Assembly: GCA_023461435.1 (NCBI GenBank)
Contig: JAEYLC010000031.1
Location: forward strand, 109,746 to 173,745
DNA: 64,000 bases
Direction: 5' to 3'
Origin: Bacillota bacterium
Lineage (GTDB): Bacteria; Bacillota; Clostridia; Christensenellales; SZUA-584
The position numbers and the translations under genes were made by a program. The notes beneath the pieces are model-generated. The model made no database searches, was not told where the DNA came from, and saw only the letters and a list, made by a program, of their open reading frames with translations. Below are positions 18,147-26,903 of the stretch, piece by piece (the stretch's first letter is position 1; each line of letters starts with the position of its first letter).

Positions 18147-18827
18147 ATGGGGGTTAATATTCTTTCTAGCCAGGGGTTGGATGGTGTTATTCGGTCTATT
18201 CCGATGGAAGAACTCAGGCATATGCAGCGCGTTGGCGGGTTAACAAATGCGCTGCTTCACATTCTTTTAAGATGCAGGCATTATCAAGATCAAAAAACAA
18301 TATTTTCACTTTTTGGGCACTTCGCTTTTTACCACGATATAGGAAAGGCATGGATACCGGCTGATATACTTGGCAAAGAAGAGCCGCTGACATTTGAAGA
18401 ATTTGAGACCATCACCATGCATCCTCTGTATGCTCAAGGATATTTCGAAAAGAACCCAAACGTTCTCAATGTGGAGCCGCCGTTAAAACAATGCATATTC
18501 GACGCTGCCGTTTTCCATCACGAACGATGGGACGGCAGCGGATATCCTTACGGAATTTCTTCGGATACGATTCCTCTTATCGCAAGAGTCACCTCCGTAT
18601 GTGATGCGTATGACGCCATCACTCACAAAAGGCCCTATCGTGAAGCCAAAACACATGCAGATGCCTGTGAGGAAATCGCAAAACACGCAGGAACACAATT
18701 TGATCCTGATATCGCTTTGATTTTTCTGGAAAATGAAAAGGATATCGGGATTTTTAATAAGCGGCTGTCAAATCAAAGGACGGAATGGGAGGTGCCGGAT
18801 CTCACAACGCTTCGCGGACACTTATAA
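18147..18827 (+). CDS. HD-GYP domain protein, likely c-di-GMP phosphodiesterase
   Basis: The 226-residue protein is a nearly bare HD-GYP domain. The metal site residues His63-Asp64 (YHDIGK), His92 and His124-His125 (HHERWDGSGYP) are present, and the GYP signature is intact at 132-134, so it should hydrolyse cyclic di-GMP. No sensor domain precedes it. It is followed 18 bases later by cheW and then a chemoreceptor, linking second-messenger turnover to chemotaxis signalling. A c-di-GMP riboswitch lies 8 kb downstream. The ribosome site is weak. Confidence 0.85.
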   Translation: MGVNILSSQGLDGVIRSIPMEELRHMQRVGGLTNALLHILLRCRHYQDQKTIFSLFGHFAFYHDIGKAWIPADILGKEEPLTFEEFETITMHPLYAQGYFEKNPNVLNVEPPLKQCIFDAAVFHHERWDGSGYPYGISSDTIPLIARVTSVCDAYDAITHKRPYREAKTHADACEEIAKHAGTQFDPDIALIFLENEKDIGIFNKRLSNQRTEWEVPDLTTLRGHL

Positions 18828-18845
18828 TAAAAAGGGAGGAAATCT

Positions 18846-19337
18846 ATGACATTGGAACACTATGAGATGATGGAAAACGAAGATGCTCAAAGCGGGAAGT
18901 ACCTGGAATTTCAGATCGGAAAAGAAGCTTATGGCATTCCGATAAGGTTTGTCACAGAAATCATCAACATGCAGGCTGTCAGTTCGCTTCCTGAGGCGCC
19001 CGATTATTTAAAAGGCATCATCAATCTGAGGGGCAGGATCATACTGGTGATCGATATGCGTTGCCGTCTCAACAAAAAGGACATGGATTACACAGACAGG
19101 ACATGCATCGTGGTGGTGGAGGCAGAGAATCTCAATGCCGGCCTGATTGTAGACAGCGTCACCGAAGTGCTGGGGATTGAAGACAAAGATATCGCGCCGG
19201 CGCCTCAAATCAAAATAGCCGGCGGCAATGGGTATCTCTCCGGAATCGGGAAGGTGAACGGAGAGGTCAAACTGTTGCTGGACTGCGATAAGCTGTTCAG
19301 CGACGAAGAATCAAAAATAATAAAAGAAATAAATTAG
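18846..19337 (+). CDS. cheW: Chemotaxis coupling protein CheW
   Basis: The 163-residue protein is a single CheW domain, the scaffold that links chemoreceptors to the kinase CheA at the membrane. Family stretches include YLEFQIGKEAYGIPI, LPEAPDYLKGIINLRGRIILVIDMR and the GLIVDSVTEVLGI region. AGGGAGGA precedes the ATG, and the next gene, a chemoreceptor, starts 10 bases after its stop. CheA, CheR and CheB are not in the window, so the array must use components encoded elsewhere. Confidence 0.92.
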   Translation: MTLEHYEMMENEDAQSGKYLEFQIGKEAYGIPIRFVTEIINMQAVSSLPEAPDYLKGIINLRGRIILVIDMRCRLNKKDMDYTDRTCIVVVEAENLNAGLIVDSVTEVLGIEDKDIAPAPQIKIAGGNGYLSGIGKVNGEVKLLLDCDKLFSDEESKIIKEIN

Positions 19338-19347
19338 GGGGTCAAAA

Positions 19348-21414
19348 ATGAATTGGTATAGGAACTTAAAGATTTCGGTCAAGCTGATTATTGCGTTTCT
19401 CCTTCTGGCGGTGATAACGGGCTTTGTGGGCGCTTACGGTTTGGTAGCGCTCGAAAACAGCAGCGCTCAAAGCAATTCTCTTTTTAACAATTACGGTAAT
19501 TCTCAGGGCTATTTGGGGCATGTCGCATGCGAGTTTAACACGCAGCGGGCGTTATATCGCGACATCATACTGGATGCGGATGAAGCCAAAACGCAGGAGT
19601 ATGTTGCAAAAATAAAAACATCCGACGATGCAATGAAGGAAAATCTGAAGCTGTATAAGGACACATGCATCACGGAAGAAGAGCAGCAAGGCTATGCCGA
19701 GCTGGAAACTTATATTAACAGCTATATTGAGGTGAGGGATAAAATCGTTTCGATTGGCCAGAGCGGCGATTATCAGGGCGCTTATCAATATATGCGGGAA
19801 GATGCGGCGCTGCAATCGGTGACGGACGCACAGACCTGTATCAACGATTTTGTCAATGCTGACGTTGCAGCCGGCCAGGAGATACTGGCGTCGCAGGACG
19901 CGAGTACTGGGACCACAGAAACGATTATGATTGCCATCGTTATTGCGGCGGTCGCCATTGCGGTGCTGCTCGGTGTTGTGATATCCCGGCTGATCAGCAA
20001 GCCGGTGCGGCATCTTAACGATGTGGCCAAGCAGCTGGCTGCGGGGGATACGGATGTCAAGAGAACCAATTACCACGCAAAGGACGAAGTGGGCGAGCTG
20101 CTCGAATCCTTCAGGGATATCCTCGACGCGATACAGGCGCTTGTGGCCGATACCAATGCCCTGACGGAAGCGGCTGTGGCCGGAAAGCTTTCCACGCGGG
20201 CGGATGCCGGCAGGCATCAGGGCGACTACCGGAAAATCGTGGAGGGGATCAACAGCACGCTGGACGCGGTTATAGAGCCGGTCAATGAAGCGAGCGCGGT
20301 GCTCGAGGAGATGGCAAAGGGCAATCTGAATGTGAACGTGACGGGCGATTATCAGGGCGATCACGCCGTGATTAAGAACGCCCTTAACAGCAGCATCAAC
20401 GCGATCAGCGGCTATATCCGTGAGATATCCGATGTGCTGGGGGCAATGGCGGACGGCAATCTGGATGTCGGCATCACATCGGATTACAAAGGCGACTTCG
20501 TTGAGCTCAAGGAATCGATAAACGGCATCATCGCTTCCTTGAATGAACTGCTCGGGGACATCAGCATTGCGGCCCAGCAGGTGGCCGCCGGCACGTCTCA
20601 GGTGTCTGACGGCAGCCAGGCGATTTCACAGGGCGCGACCGAACAGGCGGCTTCGATAGAGGAACTGACATCGACCGTGACCGAAATCGCAGCTCAGACA
20701 AGGCAAAACGCGGTCGGTGCGGGAAAAGCCAACGAGATGTCAGAGGAGGCAAAGGAGAGCGCCGTACAGGGCAATGACCAAATGAAGGCGCTCCAGCAGG
20801 CAATGCTCGATATCAACGAGTCGTCGGCGAATATCTCAAAGATTATCAAGGTCATCGACGACATCGCGTTCCAGACCAACATACTCGCGCTCAACGCGGC
20901 GGTGGAGGCGGCCAGAGCGGGCATCCATGGCAAAGGCTTTGCGGTGGTCGCCGAAGAGGTCAGGAATCTGGCCGCACGCAGCGCGGCGGCAGCCAAAGAG
21001 ACCACAGAGCTCATTGAGGGCTCAATCAAAAAGACCGATGTCGGCACAAAGATCGCTGATGAAACCGCACATGCGCTGTCCCTTATCGTCGAAAGCGTCG
21101 GAAAAGCGGTGGAACTGGTGGGCCAAATTTCGAGCGCGTCCAATCAGCAGGCGAGCGCGATCGGAGAGGTGAACAGGGGTATCGAGCAGATGTCGCAGGT
21201 GGTGCAGACGAACTCGGCTACGTCACAGGAAGCGGCCGCTGCGGCGGAGGAGCTTTCGGGACAGGCTGTGATGCTCAAAGAAATGGTGGGCAAATTCAAG
21301 CTCAAAGAAGCCAAAGCCGCCGTAAAAAAACTGATTTCGGCAGACAAGGAGCCAAAAGGCCAGGCAAGGCCGGAAATGATTGAACTTAATAATGGTGAGT
21401 TCGGGAAGTACTGA
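19348..21414 (+). CDS. Methyl-accepting chemotaxis protein with 4-helix sensor and repeated HAMP domains
   Basis: The 688-residue receptor has a membrane helix at about 12-34, an extracellular four-helix-bundle type sensor (about 35-187), a second helix (about 190-212), a HAMP domain and two further HAMP-like repeats (to about 400). The signalling domain follows, with the hairpin tip DDIAFQTNILALNAAVEAAR that binds CheA and CheW. The last residues are GEFGKY, shared with both other receptors here. It is co-transcribed with HD-GYP and cheW. The ligand is unknown. Confidence 0.9.
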   Translation: MNWYRNLKISVKLIIAFLLLAVITGFVGAYGLVALENSSAQSNSLFNNYGNSQGYLGHVACEFNTQRALYRDIILDADEAKTQEYVAKIKTSDDAMKENLKLYKDTCITEEEQQGYAELETYINSYIEVRDKIVSIGQSGDYQGAYQYMREDAALQSVTDAQTCINDFVNADVAAGQEILASQDASTGTTETIMIAIVIAAVAIAVLLGVVISRLISKPVRHLNDVAKQLAAGDTDVKRTNYHAKDEVGELLESFRDILDAIQALVADTNALTEAAVAGKLSTRADAGRHQGDYRKIVEGINSTLDAVIEPVNEASAVLEEMAKGNLNVNVTGDYQGDHAVIKNALNSSINAISGYIREISDVLGAMADGNLDVGITSDYKGDFVELKESINGIIASLNELLGDISIAAQQVAAGTSQVSDGSQAISQGATEQAASIEELTSTVTEIAAQTRQNAVGAGKANEMSEEAKESAVQGNDQMKALQQAMLDINESSANISKIIKVIDDIAFQTNILALNAAVEAARAGIHGKGFAVVAEEVRNLAARSAAAAKETTELIEGSIKKTDVGTKIADETAHALSLIVESVGKAVELVGQISSASNQQASAIGEVNRGIEQMSQVVQTNSATSQEAAAAAEELSGQAVMLKEMVGKFKLKEAKAAVKKLISADKEPKGQARPEMIELNNGEFGKY

Positions 21415-21422
21415 CAAGGAGG

Positions 21423-21448
21423 GGGCTGCAAAAAATGCAGCCCTTTTT
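21423..21448 (+). terminator. Terminator after HD-GYP-cheW-mcp operon
   Basis: GGGCTGCA (21423-21430) pairs perfectly with TGCAGCCC (21436-21443), loop AAAAA, followed by five Ts. Confidence 0.9.
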
Positions 21449-21523
21449 CTCTTGCTAAATCTGCTCTATCAGGTTACAATCCGCCGAAATGAAAAGATAT
21501 TCAATCAAATCAAGCCTTAGCAT

Positions 21524-21550
21524 TCAAGTTTCCGTTGAAATATCCGATAA
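21524..21550 (+). promoter_or_regulatory. Sigma-D (flagellar) type promoter before the second chemoreceptor
   Basis: TCAAGTTT, 11 bases, then TCCGATAA differs from the sigma-D/FliA consensus (TAAAGTTT, N11, GCCGATAA) at only two positions. It lies 166 bases before the receptor start in a 301-base space that otherwise shows only the upstream terminator. Confidence 0.55.
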
Positions 21551-21715
21551 TTACTATGGGTTATATTGTATGCGGGAAGTGACAGGTATTAAATTGAGCG
21601 GACTTTCGATTCATCAGAAGCTAAAAACATTTGACCAAATTCCGGCTTTTGGATTTTGGAGAAAGTGTTTTTTTATTTTTCATAAAACAAGTATGAAAAT
21701 GAAGGAGAAGATATC

Positions 21716-23422
21716 ATGCGCTGGTTTCGAAATCGAAAGATCACGACGAAAATCATTTCAGGTTATTTGCTGATTGCTCTGGTTCTCATTGCGATCGGTG
21801 TACTCGGGTATTTAGGTCAAACGTCTGAATTTTCAATGAATACCATATTGATCATCTTGGCTGCAGCAGGGGTGGTGCTTTCCATACTGTCCGCGCTTAT
21901 TATATCGCGCGTTATCAGCAAGCCGATCGCCTATCTGTCCAAAGCGGCAAAGAAGGTGGCAGACGGTGATATGGATGTTGATATCGTTCAGTATGATGTC
22001 AAGGACGAAGTGGGAGATCTTATCAGGTCTTTCCAGACGGTTTTAAAATCGGTGCTGGCTTTGATTTCCGGTATCAAGCTGCAGGCCGAGGACGTGTTTC
22101 ACGGACAGTATTTTAACCGGATTGATGCCGAAAAACATAACGGGGCGTACCGGGAAGTGATAGACGGCGTCAATACGATTGTGGATGCCTTCGTGAATGA
22201 GATCGATAAAATGCCCAGCCCTCTTCTAAAGATCAATACTGAATTCGAGATAGAATACATCAACGACAGCGGCGCGGAGATGACGGGAAAAGGCCGGCAT
22301 GAACTGATCGGCAAAAAGTGCTACGAGGTGCTTAAAACGGACGACTGCAAAACGGAAAGATGTGCAAGTGCCCGCGCCATGCAGACCAAGGCTGCAAAGC
22401 AGGGAGAAACGTTTGCGCGCCCAAGTGAGGATGCCGTGAAAGAAATACTCTATATCGGCGTCCCGTCGATACAGAACGGTGAAGTGATCGGTGCGCTTGA
22501 GATTATCAAAGATTTGACGGATATAAAAGACGCCATGAGAAAAGGGGAGAAGCAGGCCAAAGAGATGCAGGCCCTTCTCGCCGACGTTGATCTCGCAGCG
22601 CAGCAGGTGGCTGCGGGCACCACGCAGGTGTCTGACGGCAGTCAGGCGATATCGCAGGGCGCGACGGAACAGGCGGCCTCGATCGATGAGCTGACGTCCA
22701 CGGTCACGCAAATCGCGTCGCAGACGAGGCAGAATGCGTTAAGTGCGAATAAGGCAAATGAAATGTCTGAACAGGCCAAGGAACAGGCGCTCAAGGGGAA
22801 CGATCAGATGAGGGCGCTCCAGCAGGCGATGATCGACATCAACGAATCTTCGGCGAACATTTCGAAGATCATCAAGGTGATCGACGATATTGCGTTTCAG
22901 ACCAACATTCTGGCGCTCAATGCGGCGGTGGAAGCGGCGAGAGCGGGCATACACGGCAAGGGCTTTGCGGTGGTGGCCGAAGAGGTGAGGAATTTAGCCG
23001 CACGCAGCGCCAGCGCGGCCAGAGAAACGACGGATCTCATCGAAGGGTCGATCAAGAAAACGGAGGTCGGCACAAAAATCGCCGACGAGACGGCGGAGGC
23101 GCTTTCACACATCGTTGATGTTGTCGGCAAGGCGGTTGAGCTGGTGCGTGAGATCGCGGAAGCGTCGAATCAGCAGGCCACGGCTGTCGGTCAGGTGAAT
23201 ATGGGCATCGAGCAGATGTCGAAGGTGGTGCAGACCAACTCGGCCACAGCGCAGGAAGCGGCTGCCGCCGCGCAGGAGCTTTCCAGCCAGGCCGCGATGC
23301 TGAAGGGTATGGTGAGCGAGTTTATGCTCAATCAAGCCGATGCGTCGGCTTTGGAGCCGGGCACCGACAATACAAAGCCCGAGCCCATAAATTCAAGCGA
23401 AGGCGATTTCGGAAAGTACTGA
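21716..23422 (+). CDS. Methyl-accepting chemotaxis protein with cytoplasmic PAS domain
   Basis: The 568-residue receptor has two membrane helices (about 14-35 and 42-65) with only a few residues between them, so there is no outside sensor. A HAMP domain follows, then a cytoplasmic PAS domain (about 165-270) with clustered cysteines (KKCYEVLKTDDCKTERC), and a normal signalling domain with the conserved hairpin tip. It ends in GDFGKY. It probably senses an internal state such as redox or a metabolite. A ribosome site (AAGGAGAAG) precedes ATG 21716. Confidence 0.9.
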   Translation: MRWFRNRKITTKIISGYLLIALVLIAIGVLGYLGQTSEFSMNTILIILAAAGVVLSILSALIISRVISKPIAYLSKAAKKVADGDMDVDIVQYDVKDEVGDLIRSFQTVLKSVLALISGIKLQAEDVFHGQYFNRIDAEKHNGAYREVIDGVNTIVDAFVNEIDKMPSPLLKINTEFEIEYINDSGAEMTGKGRHELIGKKCYEVLKTDDCKTERCASARAMQTKAAKQGETFARPSEDAVKEILYIGVPSIQNGEVIGALEIIKDLTDIKDAMRKGEKQAKEMQALLADVDLAAQQVAAGTTQVSDGSQAISQGATEQAASIDELTSTVTQIASQTRQNALSANKANEMSEQAKEQALKGNDQMRALQQAMIDINESSANISKIIKVIDDIAFQTNILALNAAVEAARAGIHGKGFAVVAEEVRNLAARSASAARETTDLIEGSIKKTEVGTKIADETAEALSHIVDVVGKAVELVREIAEASNQQATAVGQVNMGIEQMSKVVQTNSATAQEAAAAAQELSSQAAMLKGMVSEFMLNQADASALEPGTDNTKPEPINSSEGDFGKY

Positions 23423-23449
23423 GGCCAGCTTTAAAAACTTGAGTATTGA

Positions 23450-23498
23450 GAAAGCCGATGAAGGCAGCAATGGACTTTCACCGGCTTTCGCTGTTTTA
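23450..23498 (+). terminator. Weak terminator after the PAS chemoreceptor
   Basis: GAAAGCCG (23450-23457) pairs with CGGCTTTC (23482-23489), with a few inner pairs, but only a broken T-run (GTTTTATT) follows. Confidence 0.5.
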
Positions 23499-23526
23499 TT
23501 GAAAACTGATGCGGGTATAGTATACA
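23499..23526 (+). promoter_or_regulatory. Promoter of the TetR gene
   Basis: TTGAAA (23499-23504), a 16-base spacer and TATACA (23521-23526) lie 25 bases before the start codon. Confidence 0.5.
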
Positions 23527-23550
23527 ATCAACAAAGTGAGGAGGGGTTAT

Positions 23551-24132
23551 ATGGCAAATAATGATGACATCAAACAGGCGGCTTTCCATCTTTTTGCGAC
23601 AAAGGGTTATGAATCTACCTCTATGCAGGAGATCGCTCAGGCCGTCGGCTTAAAAAAACAGTCGCTGTATTCCCATTTTACCGGAAAGCAGGAGTTATAT
23701 GCGCTCATACTTCGCGAACAAACAAAAATCATCATGTCGGAGCTGCTTATTGCTGTTGACCGTCTGGAAAATGAGCCCGTCGAGGCACTCTTCAAAGGGA
23801 TATTTGAATGCCTGATTGAGATTTTTTCATATAAAGATCGGCTTTTGCTATGGAAGCGTGGGTTTATGGTTCACGGTGAAACCGAAGCGCCTGCCATCAC
23901 ATCCCAGCCGGAATGGCATTTTGACAGAAAGCTCTGGGACCGGCTCTACAATATCGTCAGGGCTAAGCATGATAAATTATCGCGCCCCGAACCCTTCCGT
24001 TCGTTTTTCCTGTCATATATGCTTTCCATTCAAGGATATTTTGACTGGATGATCGCGATGGGGCATAGCAAAGATATGTTTGAATCGTTCTGGAAGAATA
24101 TATGGCACGGTATCAACAAGTATATTGATTAA
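23551..24132 (+). CDS. TetR/AcrR family transcriptional regulator
   Basis: The protein is 193 residues from ATG 23551, preceded by GAGGAGGGG; the GTG at 23536 is part of that ribosome site and is rejected. Residues 1-47 form the TetR helix-turn-helix (TSMQEIAQAVGLKKQSLYSHF), followed by a variable ligand-binding region. It lies alone between two chemoreceptors and has no obvious pump or enzyme target next to it, so the nearby receptor genes or its own promoter are candidate targets. Confidence 0.88.
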   Translation: MANNDDIKQAAFHLFATKGYESTSMQEIAQAVGLKKQSLYSHFTGKQELYALILREQTKIIMSELLIAVDRLENEPVEALFKGIFECLIEIFSYKDRLLLWKRGFMVHGETEAPAITSQPEWHFDRKLWDRLYNIVRAKHDKLSRPEPFRSFFLSYMLSIQGYFDWMIAMGHSKDMFESFWKNIWHGINKYID

Positions 24133-24169
24133 TATTAAATTCATTTGATCTCTTCATTTCATGCCCTGT

Positions 24170-24195
24170 TAAGACTTCTGTTAAAAATCCGATAT
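24170..24195 (+). promoter_or_regulatory. Possible sigma-D type promoter before the third chemoreceptor
   Basis: TAAGACTT, 10 bases, TCCGATAT resembles the flagellar sigma consensus with a spacer one base short. It lies about 150 bases before the receptor start. Confidence 0.35.
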
Positions 24196-24342
24196 CAATA
24201 GAGACGAACGATCGTAAGTTATTAAGCCATTGCTCAGCAGGAATTTTTATTAAGGAGGTAAAAGCTTAAAGGTATTTTATCTTAATTGCAACGGGTAGAT
24301 TTGCGCGAATAGAAATGCAGGAAAATGAAAGGGAGATGGAAA

Positions 24343-26403
24343 ATGAAGTGGTTTGGGAATTTGAGGATTTCAGTGAAGCTGTTATCCGCTTTTTTGGTGA
24401 TCGCCATTATGGTGGGCGTCACTGCTACATTGGGTGTGTTGTCATTGACGGATGCAAATGCCAGTTATCAGAATCTGTTTGTGAATTATGGCAACTCCCA
24501 AGGGTATTTGGGTTATGTGTTCGGCGAGTATCAGACGGAACGCTCGTTTTTGAGAGACATCGTCATTGATGAGAATGTTGAAAACGCGTTGAAAACACAG
24601 GAAATGGCGGCTGAGTCCGATACGGAACTGATGAACAATCTTGAGCTTTTTAAAAGCACCTGCGTGACCGAAGACGAAAAGGCGATGTGTGCCGATCTGG
24701 AAAAGAAGATCAATGCATTCCGGGATATTCGGGATCAGATCATCAGCGCAGGCGTTGAGGGCGATTTTAACAAAGCCTTCGAATTGCTCAAGGCAGACAG
24801 CTCCGCGGTCATCATCACGGACGCGACAACCGCGGTGGAAAACGCTGTGGCGTCAAACGTGGAAATAGCGAATGAATTGATGGATGCGCAGCAAAAAAAC
24901 GAATCATCCACAACAATGACGTTGATTGTTGTTTCGGGGGCGTCGATTGTTCTGGCTGTCATAATGGGTATTACTATATCACGCATGATCAGCAAGCCGG
25001 TGCGGCATCTCACAGATGCGGCCAAACGGCTTGCGGTCGGCGACACGAATATCGAGCGCTTAAAATACCATGCCAAAGACGAAGTGGGCCAGTTGCTCGA
25101 TTCCTTCAGGGAAATTCTCGATGCGATACAGGCGCTGGTGGCCGATACAAACAGCCTCACCGAAGCGGCTGTGGACGGAAAGCTGTCCACACGGGCGAAC
25201 GCCGGCGCTCATCAGGGCGATTACAGGAAAATCATTGAGGGTATCAACAATACGCTCAGCGCGGTGATCGAGCCGGTGAACGAGGCGAGCGCGGTGCTCG
25301 AAGAACTCGCGAAGGGCAATCTCGGCGTCCATGTGACGGGCGATTACCGCGGCGACCACGCGGTGATCAAAAATGCGCTGAACGGCAGCATGAATACGAT
25401 CAGCGGCTACATTCGTGAGATCTCCGACGTTCTTTCAGAAATCGCAAAAGGCAATCTTGACGTCGGCATCACAACAGAATATGTGGGCGATTTTATCAGG
25501 CTCAAGGATTCGATCAATGACATCGCGGCGTCGCTCAATGAGCTGATGAGTGAGATCAACACCGCGGCGCAGCAGGTCGCCGCCGGCACATCTCAGGTGT
25601 CGGACGGCAGCCAGGCAATCTCACAGGGCGCGTCAGAGCAGGCGGCATCGATAGAAGAACTGACGGCGACCGTGACACAGATCGCGGCGCAGACACGGCA
25701 GAATGCGCTGAGCGCGGGTAAAGCGAGCGAAATGTCCGGTCAGGCCAAAGAGAGCGCGGTTTCGGGCAACGAGCGGATGAAGTCTTTGCAGCAGGCCATG
25801 CTGCAGATTAACGAATCATCCGCGGACATTTCAAAAATCATCAAGGTGATCGACGATATCGCATTCCAGACCAATATCCTCGCATTGAATGCGGCCGTGG
25901 AGGCGGCGAGGGCAGGCATACACGGTAAGGGCTTTGCGGTGGTCGCTGAGGAAGTCAGGAGCCTTGCGGCCCGCAGCGCAGCTGCGGCCAAGGAAACGAC
26001 GGAACTCATAGAAGGGTCAATCAGAAAGGCCGATGCGGGCACAAAGCTTGCGGATGAGACGGCGGAGGCGCTGGGGCTCATCGTTCGTGTGGTGGAGAAA
26101 GCCGTGGGGCTGGTGGATGAAATCGCAGAGGCGTCGAACCAGCAGGCGTCGGCGGTCGGCCAGGTGAATATGGGCATCGAGCAGATGTCTCAGGTGGTGC
26201 AGACCAACTCGGCCACGTCGCAGCAAACGGCGGCAGCGGCGGAGGAGCTTTCGAGCCAGGCCGCGATGCTCAAAGACATGGTGAGCAAATTCGCGCTCAA
26301 GGATGCGAGTGTCCCTTTCTTGGGCGAAGCCAAGCCGCGTGCGGAGAAGCCAAAGATCGCGCGGCATATTGAGCTCGCAGAGGGCGGCTTCGGAAAATAC
26401 TGA
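24343..26403 (+). CDS. Methyl-accepting chemotaxis protein, paralogue of the 19.3-kb receptor
   Basis: From ATG 24343 (GGGAG upstream; MKWFGNLRISVK aligns with the start of the first receptor) the protein is 686 residues with the same plan: membrane helix, four-helix sensor, second helix, HAMP plus HAMP-like repeats, signalling domain. From the first HAMP onward it is strongly similar to the receptor at 19348, while the sensor part diverges, as expected after duplication with a change of ligand. It ends in GGFGKY. The in-frame ATG at 24325 lacks a well-placed ribosome site. Confidence 0.9.
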   Translation: MKWFGNLRISVKLLSAFLVIAIMVGVTATLGVLSLTDANASYQNLFVNYGNSQGYLGYVFGEYQTERSFLRDIVIDENVENALKTQEMAAESDTELMNNLELFKSTCVTEDEKAMCADLEKKINAFRDIRDQIISAGVEGDFNKAFELLKADSSAVIITDATTAVENAVASNVEIANELMDAQQKNESSTTMTLIVVSGASIVLAVIMGITISRMISKPVRHLTDAAKRLAVGDTNIERLKYHAKDEVGQLLDSFREILDAIQALVADTNSLTEAAVDGKLSTRANAGAHQGDYRKIIEGINNTLSAVIEPVNEASAVLEELAKGNLGVHVTGDYRGDHAVIKNALNGSMNTISGYIREISDVLSEIAKGNLDVGITTEYVGDFIRLKDSINDIAASLNELMSEINTAAQQVAAGTSQVSDGSQAISQGASEQAASIEELTATVTQIAAQTRQNALSAGKASEMSGQAKESAVSGNERMKSLQQAMLQINESSADISKIIKVIDDIAFQTNILALNAAVEAARAGIHGKGFAVVAEEVRSLAARSAAAAKETTELIEGSIRKADAGTKLADETAEALGLIVRVVEKAVGLVDEIAEASNQQASAVGQVNMGIEQMSQVVQTNSATSQQTAAAAEELSSQAAMLKDMVSKFALKDASVPFLGEAKPRAEKPKIARHIELAEGGFGKY

Positions 26404-26422
26404 GCCCGTGAGTTTAAAAAGG

Positions 26423-26465
26423 GTATTTGCGCAGCGAAAATGCTGCGCAAATACTCATAATTTTT
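26423..26465 (+). terminator. Terminator after the third chemoreceptor
   Basis: A 13-bp perfect stem (26423-26435 with 26442-26454), loop GAAAAT, is followed after a short gap by TTTTT. Confidence 0.8.
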
Positions 26466-26504
26466 GTCGAAAAGTATTGTATTATGTACACAATATGATA
26501 TAAT
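26462..26504 (+). promoter_or_regulatory. Promoter with Spo0A-box-like site upstream of the c-di-GMP riboswitch
   Basis: TTTTGTCGAA (26462-26471) matches the Spo0A-box consensus. TTGTAT (26477-26482), a 16-base spacer and TATAAT (26499-26504) form a sigma-A-like promoter just behind it. ATTGT/ACAAT half sites (26476-26480, 26490-26494) add a small dyad. Transcription would begin just before the riboswitch. A box immediately upstream of the -35 could activate or repress. Confidence 0.5.
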
Positions 26505-26534
26505 GACAAAAACTGAATGTTTGATATTGGCTTT

Positions 26535-26625
26535 TGAGCCGATAAAGGCAAACCCGGTGAAAACCGGGGACGCAAAGCTAAGGGGTCTAAATCGTTTCGA
26601 TATGACAGCCCGGCCGCCGAAGATT
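26535..26625 (+). ncRNA. Cyclic di-GMP-I (GEMM-I) riboswitch aptamer
   Basis: The conserved core is clear: AAAGGCAAACC (26544-26554), a stem capped by a GAAA tetraloop (26559-26562), GGGACGCAAAGC (26567-26578), then a CTAAA...TATG tetraloop receptor and the closing GCCCGGCCGCCGA segment. This aptamer class binds cyclic di-GMP. A run of seven Ts (26631-26637) follows the last strand directly, so ligand binding may control termination. No recognisable gene follows before the terminator at 26846; two short frames (58 and about 51 codons) lack ribosome sites. Confidence 0.9.
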
Positions 26626-26637
26626 GAAAGTTTTTTT

Positions 26638-26845
26638 ATTTGCGCCTAGCCCTGATTCGCAGGGTTGAATAAATGGGGAGAAATATCAAACAGACGCACT
26701 AAAATTACAATCCGCCTGCTTAATGCAGGCTATTCGAACCACAATCACACCATATTCACACGACGTGGGCGGAAAAGGAAAGACACAAACCAATCTGCAG
26801 CATCCAAACCATTCCCCTGACATTAGTTTCTATCCGAAAAGGCGA
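26638..26845 (+). other. Transcribed space behind the riboswitch with no recognised gene
   Basis: About 210 bases between the riboswitch and the bidirectional terminator. A small hairpin, CCCTG-ATTCG-CAGGG, lies at 26650-26664. The only frames are a TTG-started one of about 51 codons (K/R-rich) and an ATG frame at 26723 that runs through the terminator; neither has a ribosome site. The stretch may be a small RNA or the remains of a deleted gene. Confidence 0.5.
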
Positions 26846-26878
26846 GAGAAAAACCACAGCAATAGCTGTGGTTTTCTC
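26846..26878. terminator. Bidirectional terminator between riboswitch transcript and DUF1540 genes
   Basis: A 10-bp stem (26850-26859 with 26866-26875), loop CAATAG, is flanked by A- and T-rich runs on both sides and can serve transcripts from either direction. Confidence 0.8.
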
Positions 26879-26903
26879 TTCTTCAAAGACTTTCAGTAGC
26901 TGC

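Noticed and set aside
21489..21773. A 94-codon open frame before the PAS chemoreceptor
   Set aside because: It overlaps the sigma-D-like promoter and the receptor start, and has no ribosome site or recognisable features.
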